Source of the DNA: Streptomyces sp. V1I1
GTDB taxonomy: Bacteria; Actinomycetota; Actinomycetes; Streptomycetales; Streptomycetaceae
Length of the DNA stretch: 64,000 bases
NCBI RefSeq assembly: GCF_030817355.1
Contig: NZ_JAUSZH010000001.1
Location: 3,597,001-3,661,000 of the forward strand
Direction of reading: 5' to 3'
The notes beneath the pieces are model-generated. The model was not told the DNA's origin, searched no databases, and saw only the letters and a program-made list of their open reading frames with translations. The translations under genes and the position numbers were made by a program. This document shows, in pieces, positions 55,175 through 63,900 of this stretch (its first letter is position 1; each line of letters starts with the position of its first letter).

Positions 55175-55516
55175 CCGCTGGTTTCGACCTACCCATGGCG
55201 GTACGCGCCGGACGGCTACGCCACCCGGCGTCAGCTCCGTGGCCTTGGGTTACGGCCCGGCGGGCAGCCGGTCGCCGCGCAGGTCGTGCGCCGCTGCCGA
55301 GGCCGCAAGTCCGGGGTCCTGGTTGCCCACCTCTACCGCGTCGACTGCGCAAAGCCGGTTCGGCCGATGACGTCGCGGAAGTGGGGCGCGCTCGCTCTGG
55401 CGATGCTCGCCCGCCGCACCTGCCCCAAGTGTCGGCTGGACGCCGGGTACTGCATCCCGCGCTCGCTCGGCATGTGCGTGACCTGCGCGTATCCGCCCGA
55501 ACAGTGCGCTGCCTGA
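55175..55516 (+). pseudogene. RRQRL-type zinc-binding AICE protein, 5' end lost
   Basis: In one frame: YPWRYAPDGYATRRQLRGLG, then RPGGQPVAAQVVRRCRGRKSG, HLYRVDCAKPVRPMTSRKWGALALAML, and the zinc-finger CPKCRLDAGYC and MCVTCAYPPEQCAA. RRQL replaces the usual RRQRL. No start codon fits the conserved region, so the N-terminus is missing. It contains a TTA codon, in GLG-L-RPG. Such proteins occur in pSAM2-like AICEs, role unknown. Confidence 0.7.
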
Positions 55517-55543
55517 ACACCCCATCTGTTCAAGGAGATTGCT

Positions 55544-55777
55544 GTGATTGGCAAGACCGCTTGGCCCGCGAACGTGCTGTTCCGGTTCCTGACGATCGGC
55601 GGGGCCACCGTCGACATTGCCCCGCAGCCGACCACTGCCCTGCCGGACCGCTATGCGGCCGTCTGCGGGGGCTGTGAGGCGTCCTACACGAATCCCACCG
55701 GCATGAGCCACAACGTCAAGTCCTGGGCTCAGGCGCACTCCGAGACGTGCCGGGCGCTGCCGCGCCCGACCACCTGA
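55544..55777 (+). CDS. Small AICE protein with CxxC pair
   Basis: 77 aa from GTG 55544 with AAGGAG at the normal distance. MIGKTAWPANVLFRFLTIGGATVDIAP, then AAVCGGCEASYTNP and HSETCRALP; the CxxC plus later His/Cys suggest a small zinc finger. It seems intact, unlike its neighbours. Comparable small proteins sit before tra in Streptomyces AICEs; function unknown. Confidence 0.7.
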   Translation: MIGKTAWPANVLFRFLTIGGATVDIAPQPTTALPDRYAAVCGGCEASYTNPTGMSHNVKSWAQAHSETCRALPRPTT

Positions 55778-55800
55778 CCTGCGGCGATGAACGGAGAGAG

Positions 55801-56395
55801 ATGGTTAAGCTCACCGTCAGCACACACAAGCTGTTCGGCTACGGCGGGACCTTGCGCACGGCCAAGCGCCTGGCTGAGCAGGCCGTCACGCTCGTGGACC
55901 GGTCGGTGTCCGGCCGCATGCCGGACGTTCAGATCACCCTCACCGCCCCGCGGGCCTGGCGGAACTCGCGGTGGCCGCTGAAGTCGAGTTGGCCGGTGGG
56001 GTCGACAAGCGGATGCAGGCCCGCGCGCTGCGGGAGGCAAACCGGTATGCCCGCGATGCCGGCGCCCGTGCCGTCCCGCTCGCAGGCGGCGGGGTGTTGG
56101 TCCTGGTCAACGTCGACCACCACGCAGACCCTGCCCAGTTCGCCGTGACGCTCGTGCACGAGCTGGTCCACGCGATGCAGTTCAGCCGCAAGGGCGTGTG
56201 CGAGCGGATCGTGACTGACCTGCGCGACGGGTACGTCCTGGGCGGGACGCGGATCGTGGCCCGCCGCACCTGGGAGGGCCGCACCGCCTCCCGGTACGAG
56301 CGCATGCTCCGGGCCGCTGAAGCGGCCGGCAACTACGAGGTGGCCGCGGAGGGGGAGGAGCGCGGGCAGCGCTTCCGCCAGGCGCGCCACCAGCG
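55801..56395 (+). pseudogene. HExxH-type AICE protein, frameshifted
   Basis: ATG 55801 (GGAGAGAG upstream) begins VKLTVSTHKLFGYGGTLRTAKRLAEQAVTLVDRSVSGRMPDVQITLT. Around 55950 one base is gained or lost; the other frame continues GLAELAVAAEVELAGGVDKRMQAR and VTLVHELVHAMQFSRKG, with a zinc-protease-like HELVH. The protein then runs without a stop into the N-terminus of tra. It is probably non-functional, but a short frame from within could still express the HELVH part. Confidence 0.7.
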
Positions 56396-57083
56396 CCGTA
56401 TGGACCTGCTCACCGCACCGCTGGATGCGGCCAACGGCGTTGCTGCCGGTGCTGGAATGGGCACCGGTGTCCTGCTCCTGCTCGGCATCGCCATGGCGGT
56501 GGCGGTGGCGGTGGCGAACAAGGACTTCGCCGACGTCGCCACCCCGGTCATGGCCGTGGTCCAGCTCATCACCTGGCCGTCTTCATCGCCTCGGTCGTGT
56601 GGGGTCCGCTGGTTACGATCGGCCCGTGGGCTGCCCTGGTCGGGCTGTGGGCGGTGGGCAAGCACCAGCAGGCCGCACCCCAGTGGGCACCTTCCGGTCC
56701 GCGACCGCGACACCGACGGAGAGCCCATCACCCCCTCGATCGTCGTGCTTGCCCTGCGCAACCTCGGTATCGCGCCGCTTCGCACTGCCATCAAGGACAT
56801 GGGCGACGCGGGCGCGTCGATGCTGGGAGCGATCCGGATTGCCGGATTCGGCGTGGAAGTCGACGTGACCCTGCCGTCCGGGGTGTCGACGGATGACGTG
56901 CAGAAGCGTCGGCGCAAGCTCGCTGAGAACCTGTCGATGCATGAGCACGAGGTGTTCATCACGATCCCCGAGGCGGCCCGCACGGTCCGCCTGTGGGTCG
57001 CCGACTCCGGCGCACTGGACGAGCCGATCGGCCCGTCCCCGCTCGTCACCGACGAGACGCCCCCTGCTCTCGTCGGCGCCTGA
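56396..57083 (+). pseudogene. AICE translocase (TraSA/FtsK-like) N-terminal remnant
   Basis: Recognisable tra N-terminus: LTAPLDAANGVAAGAGMGTGVLLLLGIAM, then in another frame VVWGPLVTIGPWAALVGLWAVGKHQQAAPQW, then back to the first frame at DGEPITPSIVVLALRNLG and GVEVDVTLPSGVSTDDVQKRRRKLAENL. A 1-nt loss near 56575 and a 1-nt gain near 56688 compensate one another. It stops after GPSPLVTDE, before the FtsK ATPase domain, so no translocation is possible. Confidence 0.78.
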
Positions 57084-57197
57084 AGTGCTGGAAGCTCTTC
57101 GATGCCCCAGGCCGAACCTGGTATTGAGACCAAGACTGAGACCGCAGGCAGCAAGACGGCCCGTGATCGACATCACCGCCGCATCCGTCAAAAGCAA

Positions 57198-57232
57198 AAG
57201 CCCCAGGTCACGGCGAGTGAGTCCTGAGGCTT
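57198..57232 (-). terminator. Rho-independent terminator of the tRNA
   Basis: Arms AAGCCCCAGG and CCTGAGGCTT (one mismatch) form a hairpin; on the minus strand it is followed by CTTTTGCTTTTGAC, a T-rich run. Confidence 0.75.
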
Positions 57233-57238
57233 CTACAG

Positions 57239-57312
57239 AGCCGCCTTCGGGATTCGAACCCGAGACCTACGCATTACGAGTGCGTTGCTCTGGCCAACTG
57301 AGCTAAGGCGGC
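57239..57312 (-). tRNA. tRNA-Thr(CGT)
   Basis: On the minus strand GCCGCCT pairs with AGGCGGC (acceptor), GCTC with GAGC (D arm), ACGCA with TGCGT around the loop CTCGTAA (anticodon CGT), and TCGGG with CCCGA around TTCGAAT. Discriminator U at 57239. CCA is not encoded. The 3' end faces the decayed AICE and is its probable attachment site. Confidence 0.95.
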
Positions 57313-57385
57313 AAGCTGCGGATATACCCGTCCTCGCGAGGACACGTTCGCATCAGCAGCGGCGCCAAGTCTACAGGGTTGTTTC

Positions 57386-57414
57386 GGGTGCCCCGAACCA
57401 GGTCCGGGGCACCC
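57386..57414 (-). terminator. Hairpin after the TAP-type hydrolase
   Basis: 10-bp perfect arms GGGTGCCCCG and CGGGGCACCC with a 9-nt loop, about 110 nt beyond the stop of the gene at 57527. Terminator likely for that gene. Confidence 0.6.
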
Positions 57415-57526
57415 CGCACCCCCGTCTACTTGCGCGCCATAGGCGTGGCTGTTGCCCGAGTTCAAGGACGCCGGGCACGGGCGGGCCTGGCGCCCACCAG
57501 CGGCTTGCGGGCCAACGGGCTCGCGC

Positions 57527-59077
57527 TCAGCGGCAGCGCTTGTTCTCCGGCGGAACCGTGCCTTCCAGCAGGTAGGTGTTGATCGCCGTGTCGATGCAGT
57601 CGCTGCCGCGCCCGTACGCCGTGTGGCCGTCGCCTTCGTACGTCAGCAGGGTCCCGGAGGAGAGCTGCTCGGCCAGTCCTCGCGCCCACTTGTAGGGGGT
57701 GGCCGGGTCCCGGGTGGTGCCGACGACCACGATCGGGGCCGCGCCCTTCGCTTCGATCCGGTGCGGCGCGCCGGTGGCGGGGGTGGTCCAGTACCCACAG
57801 TTCAGCGAGGCCCAGGCGAAGCCCCTGCCGAAGACCGGGGACGCCTTCTCGAACTCGGGGAGCGCGGACTGCACGGCCGCCGGGGCGGTAAAGGCGGGCG
57901 GCAGATCGAGGCAGTTCACGGCGGCGTTTGCGTACATCAGGTTCGCGTACGAGCCGTCGCCCTCGCGCTCGTAGTAGCTGTCGGCCAGCGCGAGGAGAGG
58001 CGCGCCGTCGCCGACCATGGCGCTCGCGAGGGCCGCGCGAAGCTGGGGCCAGGCGGACTCGTCGTACATCGCGGCGATCACTCCGGTGGTGGCCAGCGAC
58101 TCGCCGAGCTTGCGGCTCTCGCCGGTCGGGATGGGCTGGGCGTCGAGCGCCGAGAAGAAGGCCTTCAGGCGTTTGGAGGCGTCGGCGGCGGACGTGGTGC
58201 CGAGCGGGCAGTCCTCCTGCTTGATGCAGTCCACGGCGAAGGACTGGAACGCGGTCTCGAAGCCGGCGGTCTGGTCGCGGTTCATCTGGCGGGAGGGCAG
58301 CGACGGGTCCATCGCGCCGTCGAGGACGAGGCGGCCGACGCGGTCGGGGAAGAGTTCGGCGTACGTCGCACCGAGGAAGGTGCCGTACGAAGCCCCGACG
58401 TAATTCAGCTTCTTGTCGCCCAGCACGGCACGCAGGATGTCCATGTCACGGGCCGCCTCAACCGTGGAGACATGGGGCAGGACCTCGCCGGAACGCTTCT
58501 TGCAGCCCGCCGCAAAATCCTTGAGCGACGTGGTGAGCCGGGTCGTCTCGGCGGCGTTGTCGGGAGTCAGGTCGACCTGCGTGTACGCGTCCATCTCCTT
58601 GCCGCTGAGGCATTCGACGGGCTCACTGCGGGCGACGCCGCGCGGGTCGACGGCGACCATGTCGTACCGGGCGCGGACGGGGGCGGGGTAGCCGACGCCC
58701 GCGTACCCTTGGAGGTAGCCGACGGCCGAGCCGCCCGGGCCGCCGGGGTTGACGAGCAGCGAGCCGAGGCGCTTGCCGGGGCCGGTGGCCTTCTTGCGGG
58801 CGACGGCCAGTTTGATCGACTCGCCGTCGGGCTTGGCGTAGTCCAGCGGGGCCTTCATGGTGGCGCAATCGAATCCCGGAACGCCGCAGGGCCGCCACTT
58901 CAGCTGCTGCGCGTAGTACGGCTTGAGCGCGGCGTCGGGGGCGGATCCGCTGTCGCCCGCGGCGGAGGCGGTCGCAGAGGCGCTCGGCGACGAACTCCCG
59001 TCCGTACAGCCGGAGATCAGCAGACCGGCCGTGGCCAGCGCAAGGGTGAAGGTGCGGAACAGGCGCCTGGTGTCCAT
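57527..59077 (-). CDS. Secreted alpha/beta hydrolase, tripeptidyl-aminopeptidase type
   Basis: 516 aa from ATG 59077. Signal with lipobox-like AGLLISGC, then Ser/Ala linker. Alpha/beta hydrolase: LLVNPGGPGGSAVGYL (oxyanion), YDMVAVDPRGVARS, nucleophile LNYVGASYGTFLGATYAELFP, and C-terminal TAP domain with PIVVVGTTRDPATPYKWA (Asp) and YEGDGHTAYGRGSDCI (His). All three triad residues are there. Cleaves tripeptides from the N-terminus of extracellular peptides (SlpD/Tap class). Probably a cell-bound lipoprotein. Confidence 0.93.
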   Translation of the reverse strand: MDTRRLFRTFTLALATAGLLISGCTDGSSSPSASATASAAGDSGSAPDAALKPYYAQQLKWRPCGVPGFDCATMKAPLDYAKPDGESIKLAVARKKATGPGKRLGSLLVNPGGPGGSAVGYLQGYAGVGYPAPVRARYDMVAVDPRGVARSEPVECLSGKEMDAYTQVDLTPDNAAETTRLTTSLKDFAAGCKKRSGEVLPHVSTVEAARDMDILRAVLGDKKLNYVGASYGTFLGATYAELFPDRVGRLVLDGAMDPSLPSRQMNRDQTAGFETAFQSFAVDCIKQEDCPLGTTSAADASKRLKAFFSALDAQPIPTGESRKLGESLATTGVIAAMYDESAWPQLRAALASAMVGDGAPLLALADSYYEREGDGSYANLMYANAAVNCLDLPPAFTAPAAVQSALPEFEKASPVFGRGFAWASLNCGYWTTPATGAPHRIEAKGAAPIVVVGTTRDPATPYKWARGLAEQLSSGTLLTYEGDGHTAYGRGSDCIDTAINTYLLEGTVPPENKRCR

Positions 59078-59298
59078 CCCCGGAGCGTAGTGCGCGCTGA
59101 GCGGTGATGCCTTTCGGCGCACGTACGGGTGAGCCGGTCAAACGGGTCAGCGGCGCCCGCGGCACGCGCGGGTCAGCCGGCGCGCCGGGTCAGCCTCGCG
59201 GCCGGTCAGCCCGCGCGGCAAGTCGGCCGCCTGTCGGCCGGCCCGCCGTTCGGCCACGCCGGTCGCCCCCGCCCCGGGACGGGCACCCGCCTCGCCGG

Positions 59299-60505
59299 TC
59301 ACCCGGCGCGCAGTGCCACCGCCATCGCCTCGACTGCCAGCAGCGGCGCCACATTGGTGTCCAGCGCCTGGCGGCAGGCGACCACCGCCTCTATCCGGCG
59401 CAGGGTGCCCGCGGGGGTTGATGCGCGGGCGATCCGGTCGAGTGCGTCCCGTACGTCGTCATTGGCGAGCGCGACCTCGGAGCCCATCTGGAGCGCGAGC
59501 ACATCGCGGTAGAAAGCCGGTCAGATCGGTGAGCGCCAGGTCCAGGCTGTCCCGCTGCGAACGCGTCTTGCGCCGCTTCTGCCTGTCCTCCAGCTCCTTC
59601 ATCGCCCCGGCTGTCCCCCGCGGCATCCGTCCGCCGGCCCCCGCGCCGAGAGCCGCCTTGAGGTCCTCGGTCTCCTTGACGTCGACCTCCTCGGCGACCT
59701 GCTTGGCGTCCTCGGCCGCGGCGTCGATCAGCTCCTGCGCGGCCTTGAGGCAGCCGCCGATGTCCTCGACGCGCAGCGGCAGCTTGAGAACGGTGGCCCG
59801 GCGGGCGCGGGCCCGCTCGTCGGTGGCCAGGCGGCGGGCCCGGCCGATGTGCCCCTGGGTGGCGCGGGCGGCGGCCGCGGCGACGTCGGGCTCGATGCCG
59901 TCGCGCCTGATCAGTACGTCGGCGACGGCGGCAACGGGCGGCGTACGGAGAGTGAGGTGCCGGCAGCGGGAACGGATCGTGGGCAGCACGTCCTCCAGGG
60001 ACGGCGCGCAAAGCAGCCACACGGTGCGGGGAGCGGGCTCCTCGACGGCCTTCAGCAGAACATTGCCCGCGCCCTCGGTGAGGCGCTCGGCGTCCTCCAG
60101 GATGATCACCTGCCAGCGGCGGCCGGCCGGGGAAAGCTGGGCGCGGCGGACGAGCTCGCGGGTTTCCTTGACGCCGATGGACAGCTGGTCCGTACGGATC
60201 ACGTCGACGTCGGCGTGCGTACCGACGAGGGCGGTGTGACAGCCGTCGCAGAACCCGCAGCCGGGCTCCCCGCCGAGGGCCCGGTCGGGGCTGACGCACT
60301 GCAACGCGGCGGCGAACGCCCGCGCGGCGGTGGACCCCCCGGAGCCGGGGGGGCCGGTGAACAGCCAGGCGTGGGTCATCTTCGACGCGTCGGGGGGCTG
60401 CTCACCGCGGGCTTCGACGGTGACGCGGAGGTCGGCGTCCCGCGCGGCCGCGGAAAGCTGCGCCTGGACGCGCTCTTGGCCGACGACGTCGTCCCATACG
60501 GCCAT
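59299..60505 (-). CDS. holB: DNA polymerase III delta-prime subunit, with one frameshift
   Basis: Clamp-loader subunit. MAVWDDVVGQERVQAQL, HAWLFTGPPGSGGSTAARAFAAALQC (degenerate Walker A, as normal for delta-prime), zinc-binding CGFCDGCHTALVG, and SRCRHLTLRTP. Up to LALTDLTGF the frame is normal, then TTT-CTA-CCG at 59511-59518 shifts it. Removing one T of the TTT gives GFYRDVLALQMGSEVALANDD and a normal C-terminus ending ALRAG at 59299. Because holB is essential, sequencing error is likelier than a mutation. Confidence 0.9.
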
Positions 60506-60668
60506 GTGCGGTCACCCGCCTTTCGTGCTGGGGTCTCCCATTGTGGGGGAGGGGTCTGACAGCGCGGCCGGGGCGGGGAGTTTTCTCCCACCCCGCCCCT
60601 TCCCGAAACTGGGGGCAGGCCCCCAGGCCCCCCGGGGGGAGGGAGGTTCGTGGGGGCTGACGCCCCCA

Positions 60669-60925
60669 CACCCCCAAGAGCGACAGCTCGCGACGCAAGC
60701 GGCACGCACAAACCGGAGCGTTCGCTTCGCGGCCGGAGGCCACGCCCGCGCAGCCGAGAGCGCTCGCCTCGCAGCGCGAGCGGCACCCACAAACCCCGGA
60801 GCGTTCGCTTCGCGGCGCAAGTGGCACCCGCGCCCCAGGAGCGACAGCTCGCGACGCGAGCGGCGCGCACCACCCGCCGAGTGTTCGCGTCGCGGCGCGA
60901 AACGACGTCCCGGCCCCCGACAGCA
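60669..60925. repeat. Imperfect 40-bp tandem repeat array
   Basis: Six degenerate units of about 40 bp, each beginning like GGAGCGNNCGCTTCGCGGC or GAGCGACAGCTCGCGACGC and ending in CACAAACC-like words, fill the 486-bp gap between holB and the dTMP kinase gene. Units alternate between two related sub-types. Long open frames across it (on both strands) are by-products of the periodicity. Confidence 0.85.
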
Positions 60926-60991
60926 CTGTCTTCGCGACCCGCGACCGCGACCGGCGTCCCCGGCCGCCCGCGCCGGGCGGTCAGCGGGCCG

Positions 60992-63900
60992 TCAGCGCCT
61001 GCCCCGGCCGCCGCCGTTGTCGTCCTCGTCGTGCGGGCCCAGCAGTTCGTCCGCCAGGGTCGGGAGGTCGTCCAGTGGCGTCTCCTCCGCCCAGTCCGAG
61101 CGGCGGCGACGGCGGCCCGAGTCCGGGTCGACCTGGGGGAGTTCGCGGGTGCGGTCGTTCGCGTCCGCGTCCGCGCTCGGCGCCTCGTCGCGGAAGATGC
61201 CCGGCGGGATCTTGCCGGAGGCGTCAGCGTCCCGTGCGTCCTCCCGTACCGGCGGAAGCACCGCCGTCTCCTCCGCGTCCGCCGGGAACTTCGGGAGCAC
61301 AGCCGTCTCATCCGCCGCAGGCGACGGTGGCGTCACCGGCGACGGGACCTCCTGCGTCACCTCGTCCGGCCTGACCACCGGCGTCGGCACCGTGAGGTCA
61401 TTCGCCGAAGCTGAAGCTGAAGCCGCAGCAGCCGCCTCCGCCAACCGTCGCGCCTCCTCCGCCCTCAGCAGCGCCTCTTCCGCCTTCCGCTGCTTCTCGA
61501 GACGACGTTCCTCCGTCTCCGCCCGCAGCCGGGCCTCCTCCTCGGCCTGCCTGCGACGCCGTTCCTCTTCCGCCCGGAGTGCCTTCTCCTCCGCCTCGCG
61601 CCGGCGGCGTTCCTCTTCCGCCCGGCGGCGCGCTTCTTCCGCCCGCTGCCGGGCCTCCTCCGCCTGCCGCTCGGCCTCGCGCTGCCGCGCCTCCTCCAGC
61701 TCGTGGCGCTTGCGCTCCTCCTCCTCGGCGCGGAGCTTCGCGAGCTGTTCCTGCCGCTCGCGCTCGATCCGCTCTTCCTCCGCCTTGCGCGCGGCCTCTT
61801 CCTCGGCCCTGCGCCGGGCCTCCTCCTCGGCCGCCTTGCGCGCCTCCGCCTGCGCCCTCACCTCGGCGTCGGAGAGCGGCAGCATCTGGTCGAGCCGGTG
61901 CCGTACGACGGTGGCGACCGACTGCGGCTCCTGGCCCGCGTCCACCACCAGGTACCGGCCCGGATCGGCCGCGGCCAGCGTCAGGAACCCGGCACGCACC
62001 CGATGGTGGAACTCCGCCGGCTCCGACTCCAGCCGGTCCGGTGCCTCCGTGAACCGTTCCCGCGCGGTCTCCGGCGAGACGTCCAGCAGCACCGTCAGAT
62101 GCGGTACGAGTCCGTCCGTGGCCCACCGGGAAATACGGGCGATCTCCGTCGGCGACAGGTCGCGGCCCGCGCCCTGGTAGGCGACCGAGGAGTCGATGTA
62201 GCGGTCGGAGATGACGATCGCGCCGCGCTCGAGCGCGGGCCGTACGACCGAACTGACGTGCTCGGCGCGGTCGGCGGCGTACAGCAGTGCCTCCGCGCGG
62301 TTCGACAGCCCCTCCGAAGACACGTCGAGCAGGATCGACCGCAGCCGCTTCCCGATCGGCGTGGCACCCGGCTCGCGCGTGACCACGACCTCGTGGCCCT
62401 TGGCCCGGATCCACTCCGCGAGCGCCTCGACCTGCGTGGACTTCCCGGCCCCGTCGCCGCCCTCTATGGCGATGAAGAATCCGGTGGCGGCCGGCGCCTG
62501 CGCGGGGTCGGACCCGCGGCGCAGCGCGTCGCCCAGATCGCGGCGTAGCGGCACGCCCGACCGGTCGTCGGTCTTCGCGAGCACGATCGCCGCCACGGGC
62601 AGCAGCAGCGCGCCGGCCAGCATCAGCGTGAACGCCGCGCCGCCGTGCGCGAAGACGAAGTCGCCGCTCGCCAGCCGGTGCGGCCCGATCGCGGCGGACA
62701 GCAGCGGGGCCGCCAGCGCGCCGAGGCCAATGGCGACCCGGACGACCGCCTGGAGGTGTTCGGTGATCCGGGCGCGCCGGAAGTCCTCCGCCTCCTGGTC
62801 GACGAGCGCATGCCCGGTGCTCGCGGCGACACCGGCCGCGAGGCCTGCGAGCAGCGCGATGAACAGCACGCTCGCGGTGTCCGGCACCAGGCCCATGGCA
62901 AGCAGCGCGACTCCGGTGACCGCGACCGCGAGGGAGAGCAGCCGGCGCCGGGAGAGCGTGGGCAGTACGGACGCGGCCCCGCGGATGCCCAGCCCCGTAC
63001 CGCCGGTCAGCGCGAGCACGAGCAGCGCGAAGGCGGCGGGCCCGCCGCCCAGGTCAAAGGCGTGCAGTACGGAGACGGCGACGGCGGAAGCGATCGCGCC
63101 CGCGACCGCGGCGCAGGCGAGTACGAACAGCGGAATGGCGCCCGTACGCCCCTTGTCCAGGCCGTTGCCGGTGGACGGGCGGCGCAGTCCTTCGAGCGGC
63201 GAGCGCGGCCGCGGCGTCAGCGAGCCGGGCAGCTCGACAAAGTACAGCGTCGACACGGACGCGGCGAAGAGACCGGCCGCGACATACGAACCGAGGGCCG
63301 CCTGGTGCAGCGAGAACCACTCGATGCCCGAGCCGAGCAGATTGCCGATCAGCGTGGCCACCAGCAGTACCGCGGCCCCGGCGGGGATCACGGCGAAGCC
63401 CGTACGCAGCCAGAGCCGGCGCAGCGCGTCGATGTGGTCCGGCAGCGGGCGCACCGCAGCGCCCTCCAGCGGCGGGGCGGGCAGCAGCGCGGGCGCCGCG
63501 CCGTCGCGGGCGACCGTCCAGAAACGCTCGGCGACTCCCGTCACGAAGACGGTGATCAGCAGGATCGCGGGCGCGTTGTCGGGGGTCCAGTCGACCCACA
63601 GCGGCGCGATCACGAGGAGCGCGAGACGCAGCCCGTCCGCGCCGATCATGGTCCAGCGCCGGTCGAGCGGCCCCTTGGGCGAGGTGAGGCTCGTCAGCGG
63701 GCCGAGGAGTACGGCCCCGAACAACAGCGTTGCGAGGACCCTCGCGCCGAGCACGGCAGCGACGGCGAAGGCCGCCCCGCGGTAGCCGGACCCGAACGAG
63801 CCCGCGGCGACCGCCGCCTGAAGCGTCAGCAGCAGAAGCACAAGAACGGCGACGGCGTCCCCGACACCGCCCGCGACCTGGGCACTCCACAACCGCCTCA

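Larger units (their letters stand above)
53844..57238 (+). mobile_element. Decayed actinomycete integrative and conjugative element (AICE)
   Basis: Remnants of integrase, RRQRL zinc-finger protein, a small zinc-finger protein, an HExxH protein and the tra translocase lie in one direction next to a tRNA-Thr gene, the type of site AICEs use. Most are frameshifted or truncated; replication and transfer genes are otherwise absent. Boundaries are approximate: no second copy of the tRNA 3' end was found in the window. Confidence 0.7.

Noticed and set aside
57239..57312. Second att site (copy of the tRNA-Thr 3' end) bounding the AICE
   Set aside because: I looked for the TTCGAATCCCGA region on both strands and did not find another copy in the window; a left boundary is therefore not claimed.
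59078..59298. Repeated GGTCAGC words between the TAP hydrolase and holB genes
   Set aside because: Irregular spacing and simple composition; no convincing array, gene or hairpin.
60669..60925. CRISPR array
   Set aside because: Units are contiguous with no unique spacers, vary in sequence and have no cas genes nearby.
60330..62180. 616-codon plus-strand frame rich in Ser/Arg
   Set aside because: It arises from the repeat array and the antisense of the coiled-coil part of the dTMP kinase gene.
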